Source: Pseudopyrenochaeta lycopersici
Taxonomy: Eukaryota > Ascomycota > Dothideomycetes > Pleosporales > Pseudopyrenochaetaceae
Direction: 5' to 3'
Length of the DNA stretch: 64,000 nt
NCBI GenBank assembly: GCA_003313425.1
Contig: NHZP01000008.1
Location: 682,001 to 746,000, forward strand
Shown here: one piece after another, positions 13,199-23,144 of the stretch
Layout: every line of letters begins with the position of its first letter
How positions within the stretch are numbered: the first letter of the stretch is position 1
Notes under the pieces: generated by a model
What the model was told of the DNA's origin: nothing
What the model saw: only the letters and a program-made list of their open reading frames with translations
Databases searched by the model: none
Made by a program: the position numbers and the translations under genes

Positions 13199-14903
13199 AT
13201 GGCACCGCCTTCCGCTATCGAGGTGTCAGCCGAATCAGACACTTCAGGAATCACGCTCCCGAATCCATTGACAGCACCAGTACAGAGCAATGAGATATTG
13301 GGAAGAAGGAGGAAAGCAAACAAGTCGCAATGGGGTGTGGCAGCACCGTCAGATTCGATTAACTTTCGACTGAGGTCGCACGACCACAAACCGAAGTCAA
13401 AGCGATGGAATCGTATGTATCATTCAGGCCTTCACAGTGATGGCATGAGAGACTAATTCCACTGCTCTAGATATCATGACTCAAGAGGCTATCATCCGAA
13501 AGGGTAACTCACTGAAAGAAGCCGCAAAGTTCCTAGGTACACCAGGCATCATCTCTCTGGGGGGAGGCCTACCATCCAGCGAATATTTCCCTTTCGAAGA
13601 ACTATCAATCAAAGTACCTGTTGCTGGACACTTCTCTGAGGTTGAGACAAAGGACTCCGGTGTAGTCATCACGGCAGGCAAGCATGATCTAGCGGAGAAC
13701 ACATCAAATTTCGATATTGCAACTGCGTTCAATTACGGGCAAGGCTCTGGAGCAGCACAGCTTCTAAGATGGATCACTGAGCACACCGAGATGGTACACG
13801 ACCCGCCATATCAGGATTGGAGATGCACAATGAGCATTGGGAGCACATCGGCAACAGATATGGCTCTCAGGATGTTTACTCGACCAGGGGACATTATACT
13901 GTCTGAAGAATACACATTCTCCGCATTTGTAGAGACCGCACGACCAATGGGTGTGCGTGTATGTGGTATCCCAATTGACGCAGAGGGTCTACTCCCGGTG
14001 GAAATGGACCACATCCTAACAAACTGGGACCTTGTTGCTAGAGGTGCAAGGAAACCACATCTACTATATACCGTGCCCACAGGCCAAAACCCTACTGGTG
14101 CAACACAGAGCGCAGAGCGCCGTCGAGCTCTGTACAAAGTCTGCCAAAAGCATGATGTCTTCATCATCGAAGACGAGCCATACTACTTCCTCCAGATGCA
14201 GCCATATACAGGCCCCAACGCTCCAGATGTGCCTCCGCCATCTTCACACGCCGACTTCCTCAAGGCCCTAGTTCCCAGCTTCCTCAGCATGGACACCGAC
14301 GGCCGTGTTATGCGCCTCGATTCGTTCTCCAAAGTCATTTCACCAGGATCACGGGTGGGCTGGGTGACTGCGTCACAAGAAGTGGTAGAAAGATATCAAA
14401 AGCACGCCGATGTATCCACGCAAGGCCCCTCGGGAATCAGTCAATTAGTCCTTTTCAAACTCCTAGACGAGCACTGGGGCCATACAGGCTATCTCGACTG
14501 GCTCATTTATATTCGCCTCGAATACACTAAGCGCCGAAACACCATCCTCTCAGCCTGCGACAAGTACCTTCCTCATGAAGTCATGTCCTGGAAACCACCC
14601 ATGGCTGGGATGTTCCATTGGATGCAGATCGACTTTAGGAAGCACCCGGACTACCCGGCCAAGAGCATTGAGACGATCGAGCAGGAGATCTTTATGCGAG
14701 TCATTGATCATGGAGCACTGGTCATGAGGGGCAGCTGGTTTTATGCAGATGCTGAAGAGGCGCACGATACACTATTCTTCAGAGCGACGTATGCGGCCGC
14801 CCCAGAAGCGAAGATTGATGAGGGCATTCGAAGGCTTGGAGAGGCGGTTAGGGAGGAATTCGGGCTGGGAAAGTATGCGAAGGGTAGCACGAATGGAAAT
14901 TGA
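13199..14903 (+). CDS. PLP-dependent aminotransferase, Aro8-like (aromatic amino acid / 2-aminoadipate)
   Basis: Two exons (13199..13412, 13471..14903) split by a 58-bp intron give 548 aa, slightly longer than yeast Aro8 (about 500). It is a fold type I class I/II aminotransferase. Visible motifs are the substrate-arm region with GIISLGGGLPSSEYFP after the intron, the TVPTGQNPTG block, 'IIEDEPYYFLQMQ', and SFSKVISPGSRVGWV, in which K359 should form the Schiff base with PLP. The conserved Arg of 'RATYA' near the C-terminus would bind the substrate carboxylate. Known roles in this family are transamination of Phe/Tyr/Trp and of 2-aminoadipate in lysine synthesis; sequence alone does not choose between them. 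The first exon supplies a leader and the conserved 'FRLRSHDHKPKSKRW' segment, which makes the two-exon start more credible than an internal ATG at 13476. Confidence 0.88.
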
Positions 14904-15221
14904 GAATATGCATCCCGAGTGAGGACTAGGTTATAGTACCTGAGCATGGAGCTCGTTGGGTCTTGCATTGGTGGGCTTTTGCTCCTAGCATTGTTCTTCG
15001 AAAATTGCATTGCATCTGAAGATTTAGATCCATGTAGTTGGTCAATCAATCAATACAAAGGTTCTTATGCCACTAGACACACATGCCTAATCTCTCTAAT
15101 ATTGCACAAGTTGTAGATGCACCTTTTTTTCATTTCGTACGCCGTGACGCCCTAACTTCAATCCTCTTCAAGTATTTCACTCGAATTTCTGCAAGCCCTT
15201 CTCCTGCTCCTTACAGCCTTC
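14904..15221. other. Convergent 3' flanks
   Basis: A short gap between the aminotransferase stop and the stop of the leftward DAD1 gene. It is AT-rich with T-runs, fitting two abutting 3' UTRs. No gene seen. Confidence 0.5.
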
Positions 15222-15781
15222 TTAGTTGATAAAGTTTACACAGAAAAAGTGCAGTAACAGTGATCCGAAGATGAAGTCCGCGAACGCGCGTTCGTGTGAG
15301 ATGCTCGCAAAGTCGGCCTTGTTCTCGGGATTCGTCTGAATACGCAGGGACGCTGTGAGTACGAACTGGCCGACTGTTGCGCTGAAGCCAGAGAGAAAGG
15401 CGTTGAATGGCTATGACAATTGTTAGCAATTGTACTCAATCCTAGATGTTCCATCCACATCCACTTCCCCCGGTGGCGTTTGTACACGCTTTTGGTAGGT
15501 GCATGATCTGGAGGAAACACTAGGGGTCTTACAAAGTTGCCAACCAAGACGACGTAGAGGAATTGCAGCGCTCCTACGCCTACGAGGAATGCCATGAATG
15601 TGTCGAGTAGCTTTGTGCGTTGCGGTGTCTTTTGCACATATTTGTCCCATACGCCCTGGACAATGGATTGTGCATCGGCATTGCTTGAGGAGCTGGGTCT
15701 GCTGGACCGTACAGGAGCAGCTGGTGTGGAGGGAGCGGGTGCGGTGCCAGCGGGCGTGGGCGTTCGCTGTTTTGGCGGCAT
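15222..15781 (-). CDS. Oligosaccharyltransferase subunit DAD1/Ost2
   Basis: Two exons (15781..15533, 15410..15222) around a 122-bp intron give 145 aa. The N-terminal ~38 residues are Pro/Ala/Ser-rich. The core then reads [19 protein letters not shown], followed by hydrophobic segments and the strongly conserved ending PFNAFLSGF...NPENKADF, after which come '[22 protein letters not shown]' elements. This C-terminus (PFNSFLSGF..LR.Q.NP.NK..F....ERAFADF) is diagnostic of DAD1/Ost2. The protein is a small ER-membrane subunit of the complex that transfers the lipid-linked glycan to Asn in nascent proteins. It is divergent from the TMEM14 gene, with 371 bp between starts. Confidence 0.95.
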
Positions 15782-16152
15782 CGTGAATTCTTTCTGGTGG
15801 CAATAAAAGTTGCGGTGAGATGAGAAGCTGGGTCTGGCGGGCAATTGAGCGAATGTGGGGAGGGTGGTGACGCGGGCAACTTTCTTTTGGTGGTGAGTTT
15901 GGAGCTTCGTGAGCTTGCTTGAGGCCAGATGTTGGAAGGCTCGTGCGCCAAAGGAGCATTACGAACGCGTCGGTCTTCGGCGTTGCGGCAGTCCGCTACC
16001 AGCTCCCCGCAAATGCCATCATCCATCGCCATTCTGTTGTTATAAACCTCAGCATTCCTCGCCGCCTAGTAGAAACAAGACTTCAGTCAGATCAAACTGT
16101 GAATCGCTTTTCAGAACTAACATCAACCCTTTCAAGTTAATATCCTGAAACA
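15782..16152. promoter_or_regulatory. Divergent promoter of DAD1 and TMEM14 genes
   Basis: This 371-bp gap between two start codons must hold both promoters. A TTATAAAC sequence lies at about 16040 and would suit the rightward gene. No coding frame is supported. Confidence 0.4.
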
Positions 16153-16707
16153 ATGGTAAGCGGTCTTGAAGCATCATAGCATCTTCTCTCTGAGTTAAGT
16201 AACCGAGAGAACGAATGAATGCTAACAGAATGGTACAGGGCTCCCTCAGCAATGTTGCTCTGATCCTTGGTACTCTCACCGCTGGCGGAGGTATCACTGG
16301 ATATGCGAGGACTGGGTCTGTACCATCAATTGCGGCAGGCGTCACCGTTGGTTCTTTGGTAGGTTGACATCTCACCTAAATCTAACCTGTTCACCTTGTT
16401 TCCATCCTCAGCCTTTCTACTAGAAACATTGGGCCAGTTCCTGGCGCATAGAGTTCCATACTTTCACTCGATGCAACAAGCGTAGATTGGCTGACTTGAA
16501 CTACAGTACATCCTTGGCGGCTTGCGCATTCAACAACGTGCTAACTACGGAGTGGAACTTGCTCTCCTGGCTTCAGTCATCCTTGCTGGTAGCTCTATCC
16601 CACGCGCTATCAAGTCCGGCAAGCCGCTGCCCATCGGTTTGAGTATTCTGGCGACTTTCGGTTTGTGGACTTTTGGCAACGCATTCTCGAATCGACGAGC
16701 AGCATAG
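16153..16707 (+). CDS. TMEM14 family small membrane protein
   Basis: A small Gly/Ala-rich membrane protein with the TMEM14/UPF0136 pattern: a helix with LTAGGGITGYARTGSVPS, then YILGGLRIQQRANYGVELAL, then two hydrophobic segments and a short basic tail ending NRRAA. The last two coding exons are 16239..16358 and 16507..16707, with the second intron ending CTACAG. Two starts are possible. In one, ATG 16153 forms a one-codon exon followed directly by GTAAGC and an intron to TACAG|GGC, giving 107 aa. In the other, ATG 16230 reads straight through, giving 109 aa. Both keep the same downstream frame. TMEM14 proteins in animals sit in mitochondrial or other organelle membranes; the fungal role is unknown to me. 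Confidence 0.85.
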
Positions 16708-17808
16708 ATTGTATAACTATTAGCTACGATTGTGAGAGTAAATGAATGGACTCTTCAACAACATGAAAACTTCCAAAAATGTATGATAAGATACCCCATG
16801 CAAAAGGAAAATGCAGCTGTGCATGTGAGTATGCTCTCGTGAGCTGGCTGATAGCGTCTGAACAGCACGAAATTACTCTGACTGATCGTCAGTCCCACAT
16901 CTTCCACCCATATAACTGCGGGGCTCGGTAAACGCCCCATCATATGCTTTGAATAGAAACGCTTGAGTCCCTGATCTTGATCGTGCTTATAGAGCCTCAC
17001 TTGCCACGTCGAATTAACCCACGCCTAGTCGCCAATGCCTCCTTCTCCTCAAACATGACCGAGCTCCAAGGATTTCAACGTGGCTCTCTCAATGCTTCGA
17101 CTTGCTTCGGGGTTTGGAAGCTTTCCGGGGCTCCCCACAAGATTCGTGTTCGTCTGGGATAACCGGCCTAAATGGAAGAAAGCAAGATCACCCATATAGC
17201 ATTCATGCACGGATAAGGAAAATCTCCATCAACATCCTAGTATCCCGGCTCCACCTCGCGTGTCAACTGCCGTCCTTCGCCTAGGATTAAGGTTGTCTTA
17301 GCGTTATACAGTGACACCACATGAGCGAATACTGGTTACCACAACAATAGATCCGGGTCAAAGTGCGGCTCCAGCCCATCAATATTAATGGTACCAACGT
17401 TCTATTCACTATTTGCACCCTGTCGAAGCCCAAACGAGGCCAGTCACCCAACCTAATCCATTACTACACTCAGGCTGAAACCTGCCCACAATGGTCGACG
17501 ACTCCAGAGGCGACAACGCTCTCGCATCCTGGTAGACTGGTCGTAGATTGCATATCCAAGCCCAAAGATTGGTCAATCGATATGGCTCCTCTGGACTCTT
17601 CTCCAATGTTTCATCTATGGTATACAATGAAATATCATCACATATTGGACATTGACACAATCGAAGCGTGTCCCGGTGTGGCTCCTTGTACCCATTAATT
17701 GCCACTCTCGTTGTCACGATAAACCACATAAAGAGGCCATGGTGACCTTGTGTATTATTCATTAACGTTCACCTACGTGCTGTCTGTTCGATTGATCATC
17801 CATCCAGC
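16708..17808. other. Intergenic, 1.1 kb
   Basis: This lies between two rightward genes: the TMEM14 3' flank, then the presumed promoter of the secreted dehydrogenase. Overlapping opposite-strand frames of about 111-117 codons near 17.4-17.7 kb start at non-ATG codons and have no motifs. Confidence 0.5.
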
Positions 17809-19916
17809 ATGCATTACGCTCAAGTCCTCGGCAGTGCTGTTGCACTCGCCGGCTACGGTGGGTGTATTTTACCTGCGTTTCTTGCACGTCTACTAACAAC
17901 AGTGAAGCTCTCGCTCAAGAAGGTGAGGTAAAATCTACCGTTGTCTATGATGCGGAAACGAAGATTAGTTACTCGTCATACTCGGACCCAGAGTCCGGAA
18001 TGACGTTTGGAGTCGCTCTTCCTAAGAATGTCACGGATCCATACGATGCTATCATCAGAATCACCGCCCCTGTTGCCAATCAGTGGGCCGGATTCTCCTG
18101 GGGAGGGAATATGGTCTGGAATCCTCTCAGTGTTGCGTGGCCAAACGGCAAGACGGGAACAATATCAGCTCGCTTTGCCTTGTATGTGAAGTCTTTATTT
18201 GCGGCATGAGCGCTGCTAACATCGAGTAGTGGAATAAGCTTGCCCCTTGGCTACGATCAAGCCGAGCATACATATCTCAAGGGTACAAGAACAAACGCAA
18301 CGCACTGGACTGTCAATGCACTTTGTAAAGGGTGTACTGGCTGGCAATCCAATGAGGATACTCGATATGCATTGAACGGCGCTGGAACCACTGAGTTTGC
18401 TTGGGCCTACGGTGTTTCCTCTGTCGAAGACCCGGCTCGAAACGACTCTGCTTTCAACGTGCATCAAGCCTGGGGCAAATGGATCCATGACCTGAATGCT
18501 GCGCGCAACGACAATTTCGATTCTTTGGTCAAGAGCAACTTGCTAACAGCACCTGTAGCCAGCAGTGCGCCCACTACGATTGTGACAAGCGCCAGCCCAG
18601 CTGCGACCGTAAAGCCAGCTGCCCCTGCCGCCATTCCAGCTTCTTGCTCAGGTGCCGGTAATCCTACGTTCCAGGGTAACTTGGCATCTGGATGGAAGGC
18701 TACTAAGATTGCTGGAGGCTTGACCAGCCCTCGCAGCATCCAGTTCGACAGCGCTGGTAATATGTTGGTTGTACAGTCTGGAAAGGGTATATCATACCAC
18801 AAGATGAGCGCAGATGGTTGTGTGACTTCAACGAAGATGTTGATCTCACAGAACAACCTGAATCACGGCATTGCCATAAGCGCTGATGGCAAAACGCTCT
18901 ACGCGAGTTCGATGACCCAGGCCTATTCTTGGCCATACGATGCCGCCGCGGGAACTCTTGGGACTCGATCAACCATCATTACAGGTATGTATAATGGCGG
19001 TTCTCACTTGACCCGTACGCTTGCAATCGCGCCACACGCGCCCAACCTCCTAGTTGTGTCCCATGGCTCCAACTCCAACATCGACACCGCAACTTCGGAC
19101 TCAAAGACTGCTCGTGCTATCATCAAGGTCTTTGATCTGTCTACCATTCCCAGCGGAGGATACAACTATGTCTCTGGAGGATACAATGCAGGCTACGGCC
19201 AGCGCAACGAGGTTGGAATGTGCTTTGATAAGAACAACATGTGAGTAATCCTGTCACCCTCAAATATTAGATGTGAATACTGACGACCTGCAAGGCTTTG
19301 GGGTGTCGAAAACAGCGGCGACGATTTCAAGCGTAACGGCAAAGACGTCCATCACAATAACCCAGGCGAGAAGATTCATTACATGGGCGATGTCACTAAG
19401 CCCAACAACAACTGGTACGGCTACCCAACTTGCTTTACTGTTTGGCAGCCCTCCGACTTCACCGACAAGACATTCAAAGTCGGCGACTGGTTTGTCCAAT
19501 CACCCAGCTCGACCTTCAACGACGACACGTGCAGCCAGCGCGCCGTCGCACCGAAACTCACGCTCTTCCCGCATTCCGCACCTATTGATTGCAAATTCGA
19601 TGCTGATAGCACTACAATGTACATCACATATCACGGTAGTTGGAACAGGTCTCCCGTCACAGGCTTCAAGCTCGTTGCGGTGTCTTTCAAGCTGGGCGCA
19701 GACGGGCAGTACACGCCTGTGGAGCCGTTGACAAGCACCACAGCGGCCAAAGACATTTTCTTCAACCCGAGGGTAGAGAGCTGCCAGGGCAACGGACCGA
19801 GTTTCAGCTCCGGGTGCTTCAGGCCGGCAGGCCTTGCGTGGGATTCGCAGGGTAGGCTGTTTATGACGAGTGACACATCTAGCAATGGTGAGCTGTGGAT
19901 CCTGGGAAAGTCGTAG
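17809..19916 (+). CDS. Secreted AA8-AA12 enzyme: haem cytochrome domain plus PQQ-dependent sugar dehydrogenase
   Basis: Four exons (17809..17861, 17903..18181, 18230..19240, 19295..19916), with introns of 41, 48 and 54 bp, give 654 aa. A short signal peptide probably ends after Ala22. Residues ~23-215 match the cytochrome domain of cellobiose dehydrogenase (CAZy AA8): GGNM with Met88, the ATHW...CKGC region (136-146, with a Cys143/Cys146 pair), and His189. Met88 and His189 are my candidate haem b ligands, by analogy with cellobiose dehydrogenase. A Ser/Thr/Ala/Pro linker (about 218-250) joins a six-bladed propeller (about 255-650) with LTSPRSIQFDSAGNMLVV and 'GCFRPAGLAWDSQGRLFMTSD', typical of PQQ aldose-dehydrogenase-like AA12. 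The basidiomycete pyranose dehydrogenase of this class ends in a CBM1; none is present here. Likely role: extracellular sugar oxidation passing electrons to lytic polysaccharide monooxygenases or metals. Confidence 0.88.
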
Positions 19917-20661
19917 AGTTGTGAGTCGAAGGAGTGTATATGCTGGGATACTATGGTTGGGCATGTATATACATGGTAGTGCGTTTAAATCGGTCGCTTC
20001 TAAATCAATGTCATGTTCCTGGATGTATATGCGTCCGGCAAAGTACGAAGCAGACTGGCTGTAATACTTTCAGCGAGTACCATGGCACGCTTGTTGATGA
20101 GAAGTCCCTACATTGGGTGTGCCTAAGACTACCGGATAGCTATATATCACAGAGAAAACTTTCCGCACAAGGGTCCGATCAAGCTGTGCATATTTTTCAT
20201 GATAACCATGAAACTACTGATTTGGAAGGATTGACAGCTTGCGACTGAGTCGCCTGACCGTACGCCAAAATTGTAGGAGAAAGAAAAGCATCGCCTGGAC
20301 ATTCTCAGAATATGCCTTGAGTTGTCCATGGTAAAACCTGTAGTACGTGGCCTAAAAGGTTCGAGAGCAGGAAGATAACAATATCGAGCCAGGTGTTTTT
20401 CAAGGTTCATAAGCAGACCAGATTGATTAAAGCGACAATAGGGATTTTGATGTACACTACATGTAGATCACAGTTAGATGTCTCGTGCCGTTGAAATAAA
20501 AGTCATATATTCGTCACATTAGCGCTAGTGACTAGCAATTTTATACAAGAAATGAGCCTGTTGACTCCCAAAAAAAAAACCCCCCTCATAAAGTAGTAAA
20601 TGCTCGCAGCACCTTCTAAAATTCATCCATCATGCTCTGGTCCACGAAAACTTTTTCTTCA
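19917..20661. other. Convergent 3' flanks with homopolymer run
   Basis: A 745-bp gap between the stops of the dehydrogenase gene (+) and the P450 gene (-). It is AT-rich, and an A-run followed by a C-run lies at about 20570-20586. No gene seen. Confidence 0.5.
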
Positions 20662-22227
20662 TTACACATCAGTCCTCTTCCTCATGCCCACCTCCAATCC
20701 CAAAGGCTTCCTTAGGAAGCCCTCTCGGGTCTCCATCTCGCCTTGCCTGAGCTCAAACTCATATCTCCTGAAGACTGTTGCGACGATGAGTGCCATCTCC
20801 ATCTCAGCGACGTTGCGTCCTACGCACGCCCTTGGGCCGTAGCTGAAGGGGATAAAGGCGGCCTTTTGCTGCTCGGTAACCTTCTCCCATCGCTCTGGGC
20901 GGAAGGTGTCGGCATCGGGTCCCCAGATCTCGGTGCTGTGGTGAATGGTGTACGCTGGCACGGAGAGGACAGTGCCTTGCGGGAAGTGGTGGCCGAGGAG
21001 AGTAATACCAGGGCCGGGGGGGATGACACGTGGAAGTCCGAGGGAAGAAGTGCTATGAATACGCATTGTCTCCTTGATCACTGAATCCAAGTACGGCAAA
21101 TCCCTGACCTGTGAAAACATGGGCACGGTATCGATATCTGGCAATACAGAATCCAATTCCTGCTGCAGTTTCTTCACCACGTCGGGGTGCTGCAAGCAGT
21201 GATATAGCAATGCACACGAGGTGTTGGAAGTGGTGTCTGAGCCGGCGATGAGCTGGGTGAGGGCTTCGGCGGTGAGTTCCTCGCGGCCGAGTTTGTTGCC
21301 GGACTCGTCGCGGCCCTCCATGAGACGGGCGAGGAGGTCGACACGGTCGCTGGGGGTTTCAAGACGGGCGTTGACACGCGCAATGGCGATACCGGCGAGA
21401 TTCTCAATGGCCTTCATGCCTTGGGAGAAGAAGGGATCCGGGAAGTATTTCGCATAGGGCTTGATGGCAGGGAAACATCCGATAGCGCTGGAAATGGTAT
21501 TAGTATCCTGTGTAGGAAATACAAGTGGGGATGGTGCTTACCCAGAGACTTCTCCTCGTCGGTTGAGGACTTCAATAGCTGGTGCATATGTCGGCTTCGC
21601 ATTGGCGCTGGTCTTCACCTCTGCCTCATCTTTGCCCTTCTCAAGCATGCCAAATGGGGCGCCGAATGCGAGATCACCAATGACATCGAAAGCTAGGTAA
21701 TTGAACCAATTCAGCGCATCCATTTGGTACCAGTCGCCCTTCTTCTCGTTGATTCTCTTGTCCCATTGTCTCTGCAACTCCTCGAGGTTGTGGTGGATGT
21801 ACTGCTCAAACTGGCCCACGTTCTTAGCGGAGAAGGTATGGGAGACAGTCTTGCGCTTGCGGGTGTGCTCAGCACGGTCACGGGTGTTGAAGAGACCACG
21901 ACGGATGGAGACAAAGGCGTCATAGTACTCGCTCTTTAGGAAGCCATTGCCGTGGCCGTAGATCTGCGGGATGGCGTCTGCGTCTGCGATACTGACGTGA
22001 TGCGGTTGCAACCTGACCAACTTTCCGTACTTCTTGTGTGCCTTGTGAACGGCAAGATAGCGTGTGCCTTTGCGGACTTGGAAGAGTAGCCAGAGGTTGG
22101 TCCATGCAGCGGGGAATGGAGCGGGGATGTCGCGGATCTGCCAGTTGCGAATGTACGGAAGGAGGTAGAAGAGGACCGGGACAAGGAGGATTGTGTATGG
22201 AGTTAGGAGATAGCTTGTTAGGGTCAT
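20662..22227 (-). CDS. Cytochrome P450, CYP53 family (benzoate 4-monooxygenase type)
   Basis: Two exons (22227..21542, 21487..20662) around a 54-bp intron give 503 aa, standard for a microsomal P450. The N-terminus has a hydrophobic anchor (about 5-25) followed by the Pro-rich hinge IPAPFP. Further on are the I-helix motif AGSDTTSNTS, the K-helix ETMR, 'FRPERWE', and the haem loop FSYGPRACVGRNVAEMEMAL, whose Cys is the axial ligand. The haem loop and the 'CALLYHCLQHPDVV' stretch closely match CYP53A. Known role: para-hydroxylation of benzoate to 4-hydroxybenzoate, feeding the beta-ketoadipate pathway and detoxifying phenolics; it needs a reductase partner. The frame stays open upstream to about 22362, but the first ATG with a hydrophobic anchor is 22227. 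No other aromatic-catabolism gene lies nearby. Confidence 0.9.
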
Positions 22228-23144
22228 GGTGGGCGGCTGTGAGAGGGGGGGTAGGGAGGTAAAGGGAGAAAGTAGGTTGAAATAGAGTGTAGCTGTCACT
22301 CGGACTGAGACTCCAAGGTCGACTGTGGTAGCTAGCTGAGGTTGCGGTCGAATGATATCCAACGTTTGGGAGATGACCAGCTTCTCTTATATCCTTCTTT
22401 CTGGAGTCTAGCTATGCCTTGACGTAGACCATCCGCAAATCGACGCTTCCGATGTCCGTACGAGACCCTCCAACATCAAGGGCCACTGGTACCCCTGGAC
22501 AAAGAGGAGTCCGAATCAGCCAGCCGCGTTACATTGCCCAATCACAGCACTGCCAAATCCGCTTTGCGAAGCCGTGTCGAAGCTCCGAAAGCTCACAAAG
22601 CTGGGCATTTCGACCCCGCAATCAGTGGCGCCCCCGAGTTTCCCCCGCGTCATCCATGCATCCATCGGCTGCTGCGAACTTAGCGTCCTCGTCCCGATTA
22701 GGGCGATCTATTGTCCGAGCCTCGTGCGTTGAGTGTCGAAATGAAACAATTACTGTGCAGGATCATGACCAGGCTTGTGGAGCCGCAAAGATACTAACGT
22801 CCCGTTCCTGTTTCCCGTTCAAATCTTGATAAGGCATTGCGGAGATACCGCGGGAATGGCATGGCTTAGAACTGGCTAGCCTTCAAGGGCAAGGATTGGT
22901 TTCTTCACAACACCTTTCAGACAGTTTCACGTGGAATCTCATAGGTAGAGCGGTACATTGTTAACGGAACGGATTGGGTATTGAATCAAGAAACTAAGGG
23001 TGCTATCTAAAGCTAAAGAAAGGGAGTAAGGGTAAACAATCCTCTTGTCTACTCCACGGCCAAACGCCGGGTATCATGCCTGAAGCACACCGACTGCTTA
23101 CGTTTCCCATTACATCTTCTAATGTGTTCTCATCATACTACCAA
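22228..23144. other. Intergenic: P450 promoter and ErdS-type gene 3' flank
   Basis: A 0.9-kb gap with no supported gene. A 125-codon frame at 22452-22829 lacks any motif. A short TTATATCC element at about 22385 lies 160 bp upstream of the P450 start on its template side. Regulation is unknown. Confidence 0.45.

Noticed and set aside
22228..22362. 45-residue upstream extension of the P450
   Set aside because: It precedes the normal microsomal anchor and would bury it; ATG 22227 gives the standard P450 N-terminus.
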